Source: an uncultured bacterium (lineage in GTDB: Bacteria > Cyanobacteriota > Vampirovibrionia > Gastranaerophilales > Gastranaerophilaceae). From it: a stretch of 64,000 nt of DNA. The notes beneath the pieces were generated by a model. That model did no database searches, was not told the origin of the DNA, and saw only the letters and a list, made by a program, of their open reading frames with translations. A program made the position numbers and the translations under genes. Within the stretch, counting starts at the first letter, position 1. Each line of letters starts with the position of its first letter. Of this stretch, positions 42,721-51,451 are shown in pieces. The stretch spans positions 67,707 to 131,706 of the forward strand of contig USFB01000001.1 of assembly GCA_900553895.1 (NCBI GenBank), given 5' to 3'.

Positions 42721-43200
42721 TTATTTCACTAAACAATCAACAACTTCCCTAAAAGCACCATTTCCACCTTGTGCGGTTGTAGTTTGGATACCTTCAATAG
42801 CTTTAACTTGTGCAACGGCATCAGGAACGGTGATTGCATATTTTGTAAATTTTAATGATTCCAAGTCATTTATATCATCACCGATATAAACAAACTCATC
42901 TTCTTTTAATTTATATCTTTCAACTATTGATTTGATTACATCAATCTTAACTCTTATATCTTGATGAACTTCTTCAACTTTAAATTTCTTTGCAATAATT
43001 TCTATAGCAGAATTTTTTTCGCCTGAAACAATACCGATATGATAACCGTTTTTCCTTAATATAGAAAATGCCATCACATCTTTGAAATTAAGCTTTCTAG
43101 TCATTTCACCTTTTGAATCAATGTAAACACAGTTATCGGTAACAATGCCGTCAAAATCAGTGATTACAAATTTTATTGTATCAGGTAAATTTAAAGTCAT
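42721..43200 (-). CDS. KdsC-like HAD phosphatase (nonulosonate or KDO phosphate phosphatase)
   Basis: The 159-residue capless HAD enzyme has motif I ITDFDGIVTDN (Asp15 nucleophile, Asp17), motif II IVSGEK, the conserved Lys-containing EEVHQDIRVK and motif IV YIGDDINDLESLKF. Such tetrameric enzymes dephosphorylate KDO-8-phosphate or the 9-phosphate of sialic-type acids. Its ATG overlaps the stop of the NeuB-like gene (TAATG), which points to the nonulosonate 9-phosphate as substrate. The C-terminal TTTAQGGNGAFREVVDCLVK is typical of KdsC. KDO-8-P remains an alternative. Confidence 0.88.
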   Translation of the reverse strand: MTLNLPDTIKFVITDFDGIVTDNCVYIDSKGEMTRKLNFKDVMAFSILRKNGYHIGIVSGEKNSAIEIIAKKFKVEEVHQDIRVKIDVIKSIVERYKLKEDEFVYIGDDINDLESLKFTKYAITVPDAVAQVKAIEGIQTTTAQGGNGAFREVVDCLVK

Positions 43201-44069
43201 TATTTAACCCTTCTCAATTTTTCAATAATCGGCAGCTCTCTTTGATAAACCACCTTAACGCCATCTCCTAACAATTCAGGCACTTGTCTGATATCACGCA
43301 CCATGTGGTAAAGACCTGCCATTTCTAAACTTGCGGCTTGATCTGAACCCCAATTTGTTCTATCTACCGTAATATGACGTTCTACAGAATTTGCGCCCAA
43401 TGCAGCAGCCAATACCGAAGGAGTTACTCCTCTTTCGTGTCCTGAATAACCGATAGGGCAAGAAAATTCTTTTTTAAATGTTTCTATTGCGCGTAAATTT
43501 GTTTCATCTGCATTTGACGGATAAGTAGAAGTGCAATGGTAAATTATTAAATTATCTTCACCCAAAATAGAAACAGCATGTCTGATTTCTTCCATTGAAC
43601 TCATGCCGGTAGAAAGTAATATTGGCTTTCCTTTTGACTTTGTATATCTAAGTAAATTATCATCGGTTAAAGAGGCGGACGCGATTTTATAACATGGAAT
43701 GTCAAATTTTTCCATAAAATCTACGGACGCTTCATCCCAGCAAGATGCAAACCATAAAATGCCTTTTTTCTTGCAATATTCATCAATTTCCTTGTATTCT
43801 TTTTCTCCAAATTCCAAACCGCGTTTTAAATCGCCGTTAGTATTTCCAAAAACACTTTTTCTTTCCTTAGCCAATTCTTCTTTTGTATAAACGACATCAA
43901 CGGTTCTTTTTTGGAATTTTACAGCATCACACCCTGTAGTTACAGCTATATCAATCATTTTTTTTGCTAAAGCAACCGAGCCGTTATGATTAATCCCTAT
44001 TTCAGCAATTATAAAACAAGGGTAACCGTCACCTACAATCTTATTTGCAATTTTCACACACTTTGCCAT
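43200..44069 (-). CDS. NeuB/SpsE-family nonulosonic acid synthase, catalytic domain only
   Basis: The family condenses phosphoenolpyruvate with an N-acylmannosamine-type sugar (or its 6-phosphate). The 289-residue protein has the TIM barrel with FIIAEIGINHNGSVALAKKM, GCDAVKFQKRT, FASCWDEASVDFMEKFDIP, IASASLTDDNLL, KPILLSTGMSSMEEI, HCTSTYP and GYSGHERG plus VERHITVDR. It stops at EKLRRVK, where most NeuB proteins continue into a C-terminal antifreeze-like (SAF) domain that closes the active site of the partner subunit. Coupling to a phosphatase suggests a sugar-phosphate substrate. No CMP-transferase gene is adjacent. Confidence 0.93.
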   Translation of the reverse strand: MAKCVKIANKIVGDGYPCFIIAEIGINHNGSVALAKKMIDIAVTTGCDAVKFQKRTVDVVYTKEELAKERKSVFGNTNGDLKRGLEFGEKEYKEIDEYCKKKGILWFASCWDEASVDFMEKFDIPCYKIASASLTDDNLLRYTKSKGKPILLSTGMSSMEEIRHAVSILGEDNLIIYHCTSTYPSNADETNLRAIETFKKEFSCPIGYSGHERGVTPSVLAAALGANSVERHITVDRTNWGSDQAASLEMAGLYHMVRDIRQVPELLGDGVKVVYQRELPIIEKLRRVK

Positions 44070-44094
44070 TAGCTCTCCTTATTTAACCCGATAT

Positions 44095-44889
44095 TTAGCC
44101 TAAATACTTCTTATAAAGTGCAAACTCGTCAGGGTCAACTTTATGTTCATTATCTTTTTCTTCTTGCGGTTGCTTGTTTTCTTCTGCTACCGTGTGGAAC
44201 AATTTATCAATAATTCCATCAGGATTTTCTTCTTCAACATAAATATCCGAAATCTCAAAATTGTCACTTTCTTCTGTTTTAGTTTCCTCTTCCTGAGGCT
44301 GAGTTTCTTCTTCAACCGCTTTTTTTGCTACAACTTTCGTAAAACCCGGAAATTCAATTTTAGGAATCTCTATTTTCGGGATTCTGATATTAGGAATTTC
44401 AATTTTTGAATATTCACCTTCTTCAAATTCATCCGGAGGAAAAGCACCTAAATCTTTTATCAAATGAATAGAATTTGCTGATGCGCCTATTAACATTCTT
44501 TTACCGTCAAGTTCTACTACATGCAAAGATTTATTATTCCCTAATGGTGTAGTTGAAATAACAGAAACATGAGAATTATTGCCTTCACCCATTTGTTTTT
44601 TTAGAGTATTTAAGCCTAGTTTGTTAAGCTTTGCATAAATAATACCTGTTGCATAAATTAATAAAACAACAAAAATCAAAGAAAATACAATTGAAACTAG
44701 ATTTGGTTCTTGTCCGATTGATTGAGTAGTGTTTATTGCATTATCGCTTGTTGTAACGGAAGAAGCTTGCGCCGCATTAGCTAAAGGTTCAGGCAAATCA
44801 GGCAAAATATCAAACTTTTCCGCAGCTTGTGCTGAAATAGCACATGACCAACAAAATACTCCCAAAAATATGTTATAAATCTTATTCAT
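44095..44889 (-). CDS. fliO: FliO-like flagellar export protein with acidic C-terminal extension
   Basis: After a signal-like N-terminus (MNKIYNIFLGVFCWSCAISAQA) and a membrane helix (about 66-88, VSIVFSLIFVVLLIYATGII), the cytoplasmic part holds the FliO core VSVISTTPLGNNKSLHVVEL and MLIGASANSIHLIKDLG. FliO helps assemble FliP into the flagellar export gate. A repeat of P-[KN]-I-[RE]-I (PNIRIPKIEIPKIEFP) and a long acidic tail follow. No other flagellar gene is in the window, so this is an orphan copy; a different export role is possible. GGA-type ribosome binding signals are weak before the ATG. Confidence 0.75.
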   Translation of the reverse strand: MNKIYNIFLGVFCWSCAISAQAAEKFDILPDLPEPLANAAQASSVTTSDNAINTTQSIGQEPNLVSIVFSLIFVVLLIYATGIIYAKLNKLGLNTLKKQMGEGNNSHVSVISTTPLGNNKSLHVVELDGKRMLIGASANSIHLIKDLGAFPPDEFEEGEYSKIEIPNIRIPKIEIPKIEFPGFTKVVAKKAVEEETQPQEEETKTEESDNFEISDIYVEEENPDGIIDKLFHTVAEENKQPQEEKDNEHKVDPDEFALYKKYLG

Positions 44890-44976
44890 GAATAAATCCG
44901 ACTTTTTAAGGTTTAAGGCTCAAATTAAACAGGCAAGCCCTATTTAAAAATATCCTTCCCCCTTATACTCCTTTTC

Positions 44977-44985
44977 TGTTATAAT
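44977..44985 (+). promoter_or_regulatory. Extended -10 promoter element of the kinase operon
   Basis: TGTTATAAT is a perfect TATAAT with the extended TGn in front, 36 bases upstream of the chosen kinase start. It is between divergent fliO-like and kinase genes. Confidence 0.6.
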
Positions 44986-45020
44986 TGTATCATAAAATAT
45001 TAAAATAGGACAAGTTGAGC

Positions 45021-46367
45021 ATGCTAATGGAAGTGTTAAGTTATTATTTTGCAGATAAGGGAACATTATTTATACATATTTTAAATCTTTTTGTACTAGG
45101 CATGTTAATATTCCTCTTCTTTTTTGCAAGGCATGCAGGCAAAAAATGGTCTAAGATTAATGATTACTTAGGTGTAATTACAAAAACAGTAAATTCTGTT
45201 CGATATGGTGACTTGTCAAAAAAAGTTGAAAAAATGGAAATTCCAAGCACAGAACCTTTGGCAGACAGTATAAACAGGATGATTGAAACTCTTTATGATA
45301 GAGAAAAAATGATTACTGAATATCAAACAGAGCTTCATCGTCAAAACAAATTTTTAGAAGCTGTTATTAATTCACTTTCTGATGGTTTAGTAGTAATTGA
45401 TGACGAACATAAAATTTTACGTGCAACAGCTAAAATCAGTGAATGGTTTAATGTTACAGGAAAAGATTTGCTTGGAATAGATTTATTAGAATTTATACAA
45501 GTTGCAAAAAATAAAAATATTGAAAAACTTAATGAAGATGACGTTTTTATTAAAGCTGATATGGCGTCAAATTTTGTTGCAAGCTGCATGGAATTAAAGC
45601 TTGAAGATAAAAAACGCAGATTTATAATAATTATAAAAAATATTACAAATCAAAGAGAACTGGAAAGTCTTAAGGAAGATTTTGTTGCAACTTTAACGCA
45701 TGACTTAAAAGTTCCGATAATTGCAGAAACAAACATGCTTGAACTATTTTTAAATGAAAATTTTGGACCAATATCAGATAAACAAGAAGTCGCACTTAAA
45801 AATATGCAATCATCTAATAAAGAGCTTTTAGATTTGGTGCAAATTGTTTTAGAAACCTATAAGGTTAAAGACGGCTCTATCAGGCTTTATAAAGAAAATA
45901 TCAAACTAAAACCTTTTATAGAAGAAATAATTGACGAAATGCGTCCGATAGCCGATAAGACTCACAATCCGCTAAACTTTACAACGAATCGCGATATTTG
46001 TGTTTTTGCTGATAAAATGCAATTAAAGCGTGTTATTAAGAATTTAATACAAAATGCAATTTCTTACGGAGAATTGGCTTCGCCTGTTAATATTACAATC
46101 GGTGAAATTCCTAAATTTATTGTAATCAAAGTTAAAGATTTTGGCGCTGGAATTTCTAAAGAAGATATTGATAAAATTTTTAACAAATATTTTTCTGCCG
46201 CTAAAAAATTTAGAAAAATCGGAACAGGTTTAGGCTTGTATTTAGCTTTGCAAATTGCAAAATCTCACGGTGGAGAATTAACAGTAGAAAGCGAAGAAGG
46301 CGAATACACCGAATTTACGATTAAATTACCGGCTGTTGTTAATACTAATTTGCACTACGGAGAATAA
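45021..46367 (+). CDS. Membrane-bound sensor histidine kinase with PAS-like domain
   Basis: One N-terminal membrane helix (LFIHILNLFVLGMLIFLFFFA) is followed by a HAMP-like linker, a PAS domain (NKFLEAVINSLSDGLVVIDD), and a HisKA domain with His227 (ATLTHDLKVPI). The HATPase_c domain has KNLIQNAISYG, DFGAGISKED and GTGLGLYLALQIAKSHGG. I chose ATG 45021 (AGGA ten bases upstream) over the in-frame TTG at 45015, which is only four bases from that signal. The kinase is followed by Nudix, chorismate mutase and a receiver-only protein, its likely partner. Confidence 0.93.
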   Translation: MLMEVLSYYFADKGTLFIHILNLFVLGMLIFLFFFARHAGKKWSKINDYLGVITKTVNSVRYGDLSKKVEKMEIPSTEPLADSINRMIETLYDREKMITEYQTELHRQNKFLEAVINSLSDGLVVIDDEHKILRATAKISEWFNVTGKDLLGIDLLEFIQVAKNKNIEKLNEDDVFIKADMASNFVASCMELKLEDKKRRFIIIIKNITNQRELESLKEDFVATLTHDLKVPIIAETNMLELFLNENFGPISDKQEVALKNMQSSNKELLDLVQIVLETYKVKDGSIRLYKENIKLKPFIEEIIDEMRPIADKTHNPLNFTTNRDICVFADKMQLKRVIKNLIQNAISYGELASPVNITIGEIPKFIVIKVKDFGAGISKEDIDKIFNKYFSAAKKFRKIGTGLGLYLALQIAKSHGGELTVESEEGEYTEFTIKLPAVVNTNLHYGE

Positions 46368-46369
46368 TT

Positions 46370-46915
46370 ATGATTTTATACGATACAAAATTTTTGCAAC
46401 TAAAAAGTACCCCTTCTAAATCAGGAAAAAATTGGGTTTACGCACACAGACCAAACGCGAAAGATGTGGTTGTGATTTTACCTATTATTAATAATGAAAA
46501 GATTTTATTCTTAAAAGAAGAACGTCCACCTCTTGTTGCAGAAAAAATTGCAAAATATTCTATCGCATTGCCTGCCGGACTTGTCGGCGATGAAAGAATC
46601 GGAGAATCTGTAGAAGACGCTATTAAAGCAGAGCTTTTGGAAGAAGCAGGACTTGTCGCCGATAGAATTGAAATAAAATCGCATAAAGTTGCAAGCTCTC
46701 CGGGGTGTGTTTCAGAAACCGTTACACTTGCAATTGCTTACATAAATGAATATAATGTAGTTTCAAAGCCTGTAAGTGATGGTGGAGTAATTGTAGACAG
46801 AATTTTAGTTGATAAAAAAGATGTTTACAAGTGGTTAAGAGCGCAAGAAGCTGACGGTATTGCGCTAACAGCATCAACGTTGGCGTGTTTATTTTATTTG
46901 AATGAGGAGAAATAA
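46370..46915 (+). CDS. Nudix hydrolase (ADP-ribose pyrophosphatase-like)
   Basis: The 181-residue protein has a Nudix box (AGLVGDERIGESVEDAIKAE then LLEEAGLV) with catalytic glutamates of E-L-L-E-E-x-G-L in place. The usual Arg just before E is Ala here (KAELLEE), so the box is slightly off consensus. SSPGCVSETVTLAIAYI downstream fits ADP-ribose pyrophosphatases. It lies two bases after the kinase stop and three before the chorismate mutase start, so the four genes are cotranscribed. Confidence 0.9.
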   Translation: MILYDTKFLQLKSTPSKSGKNWVYAHRPNAKDVVVILPIINNEKILFLKEERPPLVAEKIAKYSIALPAGLVGDERIGESVEDAIKAELLEEAGLVADRIEIKSHKVASSPGCVSETVTLAIAYINEYNVVSKPVSDGGVIVDRILVDKKDVYKWLRAQEADGIALTASTLACLFYLNEEK

Positions 46916-46918
46916 TTT

Positions 46919-47269
46919 ATGATATCAAAAGGTATAAGAGGTGCAATTACTGTTGATGAAAACAGTCCTGAAGCAATCGGTGCTGCTACAATTAGATTGC
47001 TTAAAGAAATGCTAAATAGAAATAAAATCGAAACAGACATGATATCACATGTGATATTTACTCTTACAAAAGATTTAAACGCTGATTTTCCTGCAAAATA
47101 CGCCAGAATAAACCTCAAATGGAAAGATGTTCCGATGATGTGTTTTCATGAACTTGATGTTCCAAATTCTTTGGAAAAATGTTTGAGAGTTTTAATAGTT
47201 GTGAATTGCGGTGATTCATTTGTGCCTGAATTTGTTTATTTGGACGGAGCGGAAGTTTTAAGAAAATGA
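46919..47269 (+). CDS. aroH: Monofunctional chorismate mutase, AroH class
   Basis: AroH converts chorismate to prephenate on the way to Phe and Tyr. The 116-residue protein has the trimeric AroH fold markers: Arg7 in KGIRGAITVDENS, FTLTKDLNADFPAKYAR, MMCFHELDVPNSLEKCLRVL and VYLDGAEVLRK. Arg90-like (CLRVLIVV) and the C-terminal Arg are kept. This class occurs mainly in Bacillus-type bacteria and cyanobacteria. The stop region overlaps the next ATG by four bases. Confidence 0.94.
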   Translation: MISKGIRGAITVDENSPEAIGAATIRLLKEMLNRNKIETDMISHVIFTLTKDLNADFPAKYARINLKWKDVPMMCFHELDVPNSLEKCLRVLIVVNCGDSFVPEFVYLDGAEVLRK

Positions 47270-47643
47270 AAAATATTTTAATCGTTGATGATGTAAAAGG
47301 CTGGCGTGATTTTAATACGAACGTTATGCACGAATTGTTCGGAGATAATGTAAATATTGATACGGCAGAAAGTGCAGGACAGGCTTACGATTATTTGTTG
47401 CAACAAAGACCCTATGATATTATTTTAACCGATTTACAGATGGAAGACGATTATGCGCCAAAATACGCAGGTGAATGGCTTGTAGAACAAATTAAAACTT
47501 TTAATATATATAGCTACACAAGGATTATCATGGTTTCAGCATCTTATAATATCAGACATATTGCAGATAATTTGGAGGTAGAATGTATTCCAAAATCAAC
47601 AGCATTAAAATGCCTTTCAGCTTATAGAGAACTTTTATTATAA
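47266..47643 (+). CDS. Receiver-only response regulator
   Basis: The 125-residue protein is one receiver domain: acidic pair ILIVDDVKGWRDF, phospho-acceptor Asp56 (IILTDLQMEDDY), Ser in VSASYNI and Lys in IPKSTALK. No output domain is present, so it acts as a phosphorelay link or through protein contact. It overlaps the aroH gene by four bases and is the last gene of the kinase unit, making that kinase its probable partner. Confidence 0.92.
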   Translation: MKNILIVDDVKGWRDFNTNVMHELFGDNVNIDTAESAGQAYDYLLQQRPYDIILTDLQMEDDYAPKYAGEWLVEQIKTFNIYSYTRIIMVSASYNIRHIADNLEVECIPKSTALKCLSAYRELLL

Positions 47644-47670
47644 ACTAAATTTTTACAAACCTTAATACGT

Positions 47671-47679
47671 CCTTGTGCT
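47671..47679 (+). promoter_or_regulatory. Extended -10 element just before the dnaE start
   Basis: TGCTAAATT fits an extended -10 and ends about seven bases before the ATG at 47691 by its 3' T, which would start transcription at or near the start codon. Position is by hand count and may be off by a base or two. Confidence 0.35.
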
Positions 47680-47690
47680 AAATTATAGTT

Positions 47691-50600
47691 ATGGCAAATT
47701 TTATACCTTTACATATTCACTCGGAATATTCACTATTAGATGGGATGATTAGAGTAGGTGACTTGGTTAAGTATGCTCAAGAAAATAATCTTCCTGCTAT
47801 TGCAATTACTGACCACGGTGTAATGTATTCTGCGGTTGAATTTTATGAACTAGCAGAACACGCAGGTATCAATCCGCTTATAGGTTGTGAATTTTATGTA
47901 AATACAGGTGATATTCACGTAAAAGACAGTGCTAATAATCCTTTATATCACTTAATTTTAATTGCAAAAGATAATAAGGGGTATAAAAATCTTATTAAAT
48001 TAGTTTCAACAGCTTGGTGCGAAGGCTTCTATTACAAGCCTCGTATCAATTTTGAGTTATTAAAAGAGTATCATGAAGGTTTGATTTGTGCGTCTGCTTG
48101 TTTAGGTGGCGAAGTTTTGCAGCACCTACTTAAAAACGAATACGATCAAGCTAAAGAAGTTGCTAAGCGTTATCAGGATTTGTTTGGAGATGATTATTAT
48201 ATCGAACTTCAAGACCACAACATGGAAGAGCAAAAACGCACTAATCCTGACTTGATGAAAATTGCCAAAGAACTTGGTATAAAAATGATTATTACAAACG
48301 ACTCGCACTATTTGAGAAAAGAGGATGCTGACGCGCAAGATACTTTATTATGTCTTCAAACTAACGCGAATAAAGATGATGAAAAGCGTTTTCATTTCCC
48401 TAATAATGAGTTTTATGTTAAATCGAAAGAAGAAATGCGCCAAGCGTTTTCTTGGATGGATGATGCTACATTTGAAGAATGCTGTGCAAATACGGAAGAA
48501 GTTGCAAATAAATGTAATGTAGAAATTGAACTTCACAATGCACCACTTCCTCATTACGACGTTCCTGAAGAATTTATATTCACTTCTGACGACGTTGATC
48601 CGAAAATCATTGAACGATTAAAGAAGAAAAACAAAACCGAGAATACAGCCGATGTTTTGGAAGAAGCTAAGTATATTCAAGGTATTGAAAACTACTTGGA
48701 ACACATTGTATTTGAAGGTTTGAAGAAGCGTTACGGAGATCCGCCTCCTGACGATATCATTAAACGTGCAAAGTATGAATTGGGCGTAATCAATCACATG
48801 GGTTTCCCTGCTTACTTCATGATTACGTGGGACTTTATTCACTTCGCGAAAACTCATGATATTCCAGTTGGCCCCGGTAGAGGTTCAGCAGCAGGTTCTG
48901 TTGTCGCGTATGCCTTAGAAATCACTGATATCGACCCTATTTATCACAAACTGTTGTTTGAAAGATTTTTGAATCCTGAACGTTTTACCATGCCCGATAT
49001 TGATATCGACTTTTGTATCGAAAAACGTGGTGATGTTATTGATTACGTTACAAAAAAATATGGTGAAGATAAGGTTTGTCAGATTATTACATTCTCAACT
49101 TATGCACCAAAAGCGGCTTTTAAAGGTGTAGGACGTGTTCTACAAGTTCCTTTTGCCGAAAGTAACAGAATTACAGGTTTAATTGAACCGGCTCTTGATG
49201 TTGCAAAAGCATCTAATCCGAAAGCAGAATGGCTTAGAGATATAGTTGCAGCGGAAGGCACATCCGATTTTAAACAACTTTATGATGAAGATTATCAAAT
49301 AATGAACCCTGAAAGCGGAAAAACAATAAGTTTTAAACGTTGGGTTGATATGGCAATTGCAATTGAAGGTTTGAAGTGCGGTACAGGTACTCACGCTGCG
49401 GGTGTAATTATTTCTCACGCGCCTTTGGATACGATTTTACCGGTTCAGCCTTCAAAAGATGGTATCGTTCAGACAGGTTACCCTAAGCACGAAGCGACAG
49501 AAGTTTTAGACCTTCTTAAAATGGACTTTTTGGGATTAAGAAACTTAACCATGATTACAAAAACTTGTAAAATGGTTAAAAAATATCGTGGAATTGATGT
49601 TGACATTAATAATATTCCTCTTGATGATAAACCTACCTATGAAATGCTTGTACGCGGTGAAACAATAGGTGTATTCCAGTTAGAATCACAAGGCATGATG
49701 AACCTTGTTAAACGCCTTAAACCTGACGTTTTTGAAGATTTAGGCGCGTTGGTTGCGTTATTTAGACCGGGTCCTTTGGGTTCCGGCATGGTTGATGATT
49801 TCGTAGCCAGAAAACACGGTAAGCAAGAGATTACTTACGCACATCCACTTCTTGAACCTGTGCTTAAAGATACTTATGGAACAATTGTTTATCAAGAACA
49901 AATCATGCAGGTTTTCCAAGTTTTAGCAGACTATTCACTTGGTCAAGCCGACCAAGTCCGCCGTATGATGGGTAAAAAAGACCTTAAAACAATGGAAGAA
50001 CAGAGAGGTAAGTTTATTGCCGCTTCTGCTAAGCACGACATGAAAAAAGAGGACGCTGAAAAACTCTTCAACCAAATTCTAGCGTTCGCTTCATACTGTT
50101 TTAACAGGTCGCACTCCGCAGCTTACGCGTTTGTAGCTTATCAAACAGCGTATTTAAAAACGCATTATCCTGTTGAATATTTTTCAGCTCTACTATCAAG
50201 TGTTGCTGATAACAAAGACCAAACTCAGCTTTATATTGAAGAGGCTCAAAGACTCGGCAGTAAAGTTTTAGCACCTGATATCAATAAATCATATTTAGAA
50301 TACGCACCTGACGGTGACAATATTCGTTTCGGTATGGCTGCGATTAAAGGTGTTGGCGCACCTGTTGTTGAAGCGATTATAAAAGAACGTGAAGAAAACG
50401 GCGATTTTAAAAATATTTTTGATTTCTGTAAACGCGTAGACGCAAAATACGTTAATAAAAAATCTTTAGAAGGTTTAATTAAAGCCGGCGCATTTTCTAA
50501 TATCGAAAAAAGTAGAAAACAGCTTTTTGAAAATATGGAGCATATTTTGGATGTAACTTCTAAAGAAGCTAAAGATAGAGCGATGGGACAAGTTAGTTTG

Positions 50601-51329
50601 TTTGCTTCTTTAGGTGAAGATAGTGGCTTTGAAAATGTTCAATATCAGCTTGTCGGAAGTGACGCAGAGTATACAGATAAAGAAATTCAGCTGTTTGAAA
50701 AAGAATTTTTGGGTTTTTATGTAACCTCACATCCGCTATTTTCAATTCGGGACAAATTACCATTTTTGATGACACACAGAGTTGCAGAATTAAAAGAGTT
50801 GAAAGAGGATGAAATTGTAACACTTTGCGGTTTAATTACTGCAACCAGACAAATTCCAACCAAAAAGGATCCTTCTAAATTTTTGAGATTTGTAACTTTG
50901 GAAGATTTGACAGGAAAAGTTGATTGCGTTTGTTTCCATAAAAAACTTATGGAATTCGGTGAAATGCTTGTGCAGGATAACAAAGTTGTTATAACAGGCA
51001 AAGTTCAACACAGAGGAGAAGAAGGTACTGTAAGCGTTCTTATTGATAATGTTAAATCTGTAGAAAACTCTAATATCGTAACTTTAGAATTAAAACGTGA
51101 TGTTAAGTATGAAGAACTTTGTGGTATCAAAAATATTTTAGCAAATCATCACGGTGATGATCCTGTAATGTTCAAATTGCCACCGGTTGACGGCTATAGT
51201 CCAAAGATTTTGACTGCACCGATTTTTTGGGTAACTTCAACTAATGATTTGGTAAATCACATGCAACAAGTATTTCCAAACACATTAGATGTTTCAATTC
51301 GTTCATTAGATCAACCATTAGAGGTGTAA
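47691..51329 (+). CDS. dnaE: DNA polymerase III alpha subunit
   Basis: This is the replicative polymerase subunit. The 1212-residue protein has the PHP domain (IHSEYSLLDGMIRVGDL, ITDHGVMYS), polymerase palm motifs (GPGRGSAAGSVVAYALEI, MPDIDIDFC, KMDFLGLRNL), the helix-hairpin-helix (GMAAIKGVGAPVVEAII) and a C-terminal OB fold (TLCGLITATRQIPTKKDPSK). It lacks the DnaE2 and PolC hallmarks. No Shine-Dalgarno is visible; instead TGCTAAATT (47671-47679) lies seven bases before the ATG, so the message may be leaderless. A terminator follows. Confidence 0.97.
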   Translation: MANFIPLHIHSEYSLLDGMIRVGDLVKYAQENNLPAIAITDHGVMYSAVEFYELAEHAGINPLIGCEFYVNTGDIHVKDSANNPLYHLILIAKDNKGYKNLIKLVSTAWCEGFYYKPRINFELLKEYHEGLICASACLGGEVLQHLLKNEYDQAKEVAKRYQDLFGDDYYIELQDHNMEEQKRTNPDLMKIAKELGIKMIITNDSHYLRKEDADAQDTLLCLQTNANKDDEKRFHFPNNEFYVKSKEEMRQAFSWMDDATFEECCANTEEVANKCNVEIELHNAPLPHYDVPEEFIFTSDDVDPKIIERLKKKNKTENTADVLEEAKYIQGIENYLEHIVFEGLKKRYGDPPPDDIIKRAKYELGVINHMGFPAYFMITWDFIHFAKTHDIPVGPGRGSAAGSVVAYALEITDIDPIYHKLLFERFLNPERFTMPDIDIDFCIEKRGDVIDYVTKKYGEDKVCQIITFSTYAPKAAFKGVGRVLQVPFAESNRITGLIEPALDVAKASNPKAEWLRDIVAAEGTSDFKQLYDEDYQIMNPESGKTISFKRWVDMAIAIEGLKCGTGTHAAGVIISHAPLDTILPVQPSKDGIVQTGYPKHEATEVLDLLKMDFLGLRNLTMITKTCKMVKKYRGIDVDINNIPLDDKPTYEMLVRGETIGVFQLESQGMMNLVKRLKPDVFEDLGALVALFRPGPLGSGMVDDFVARKHGKQEITYAHPLLEPVLKDTYGTIVYQEQIMQVFQVLADYSLGQADQVRRMMGKKDLKTMEEQRGKFIAASAKHDMKKEDAEKLFNQILAFASYCFNRSHSAAYAFVAYQTAYLKTHYPVEYFSALLSSVADNKDQTQLYIEEAQRLGSKVLAPDINKSYLEYAPDGDNIRFGMAAIKGVGAPVVEAIIKEREENGDFKNIFDFCKRVDAKYVNKKSLEGLIKAGAFSNIEKSRKQLFENMEHILDVTSKEAKDRAMGQVSLFASLGEDSGFENVQYQLVGSDAEYTDKEIQLFEKEFLGFYVTSHPLFSIRDKLPFLMTHRVAELKELKEDEIVTLCGLITATRQIPTKKDPSKFLRFVTLEDLTGKVDCVCFHKKLMEFGEMLVQDNKVVITGKVQHRGEEGTVSVLIDNVKSVENSNIVTLELKRDVKYEELCGIKNILANHHGDDPVMFKLPPVDGYSPKILTAPIFWVTSTNDLVNHMQQVFPNTLDVSIRSLDQPLEV

Positions 51330-51377
51330 GTTTATATTCTTGATAAAAACCAACTGTAAAGCTTATAGTTTTTAATA

Positions 51378-51413
51378 AAAAAGAATGACGAACCTAAGTT
51401 AGTCATTCTTTTT
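51378..51413. terminator. Bidirectional terminator after dnaE
   Basis: AAAAAGAATGAC and GTCATTCTTTTT form 12 pairs around a 12-base loop, 48 bases after the dnaE stop and 38 before the end of the convergent coiled-coil gene. Confidence 0.9.
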
Positions 51414-51451
51414 GTTTGTAAAATATTAGTTGTTATTAGTCAAATTAAGTC

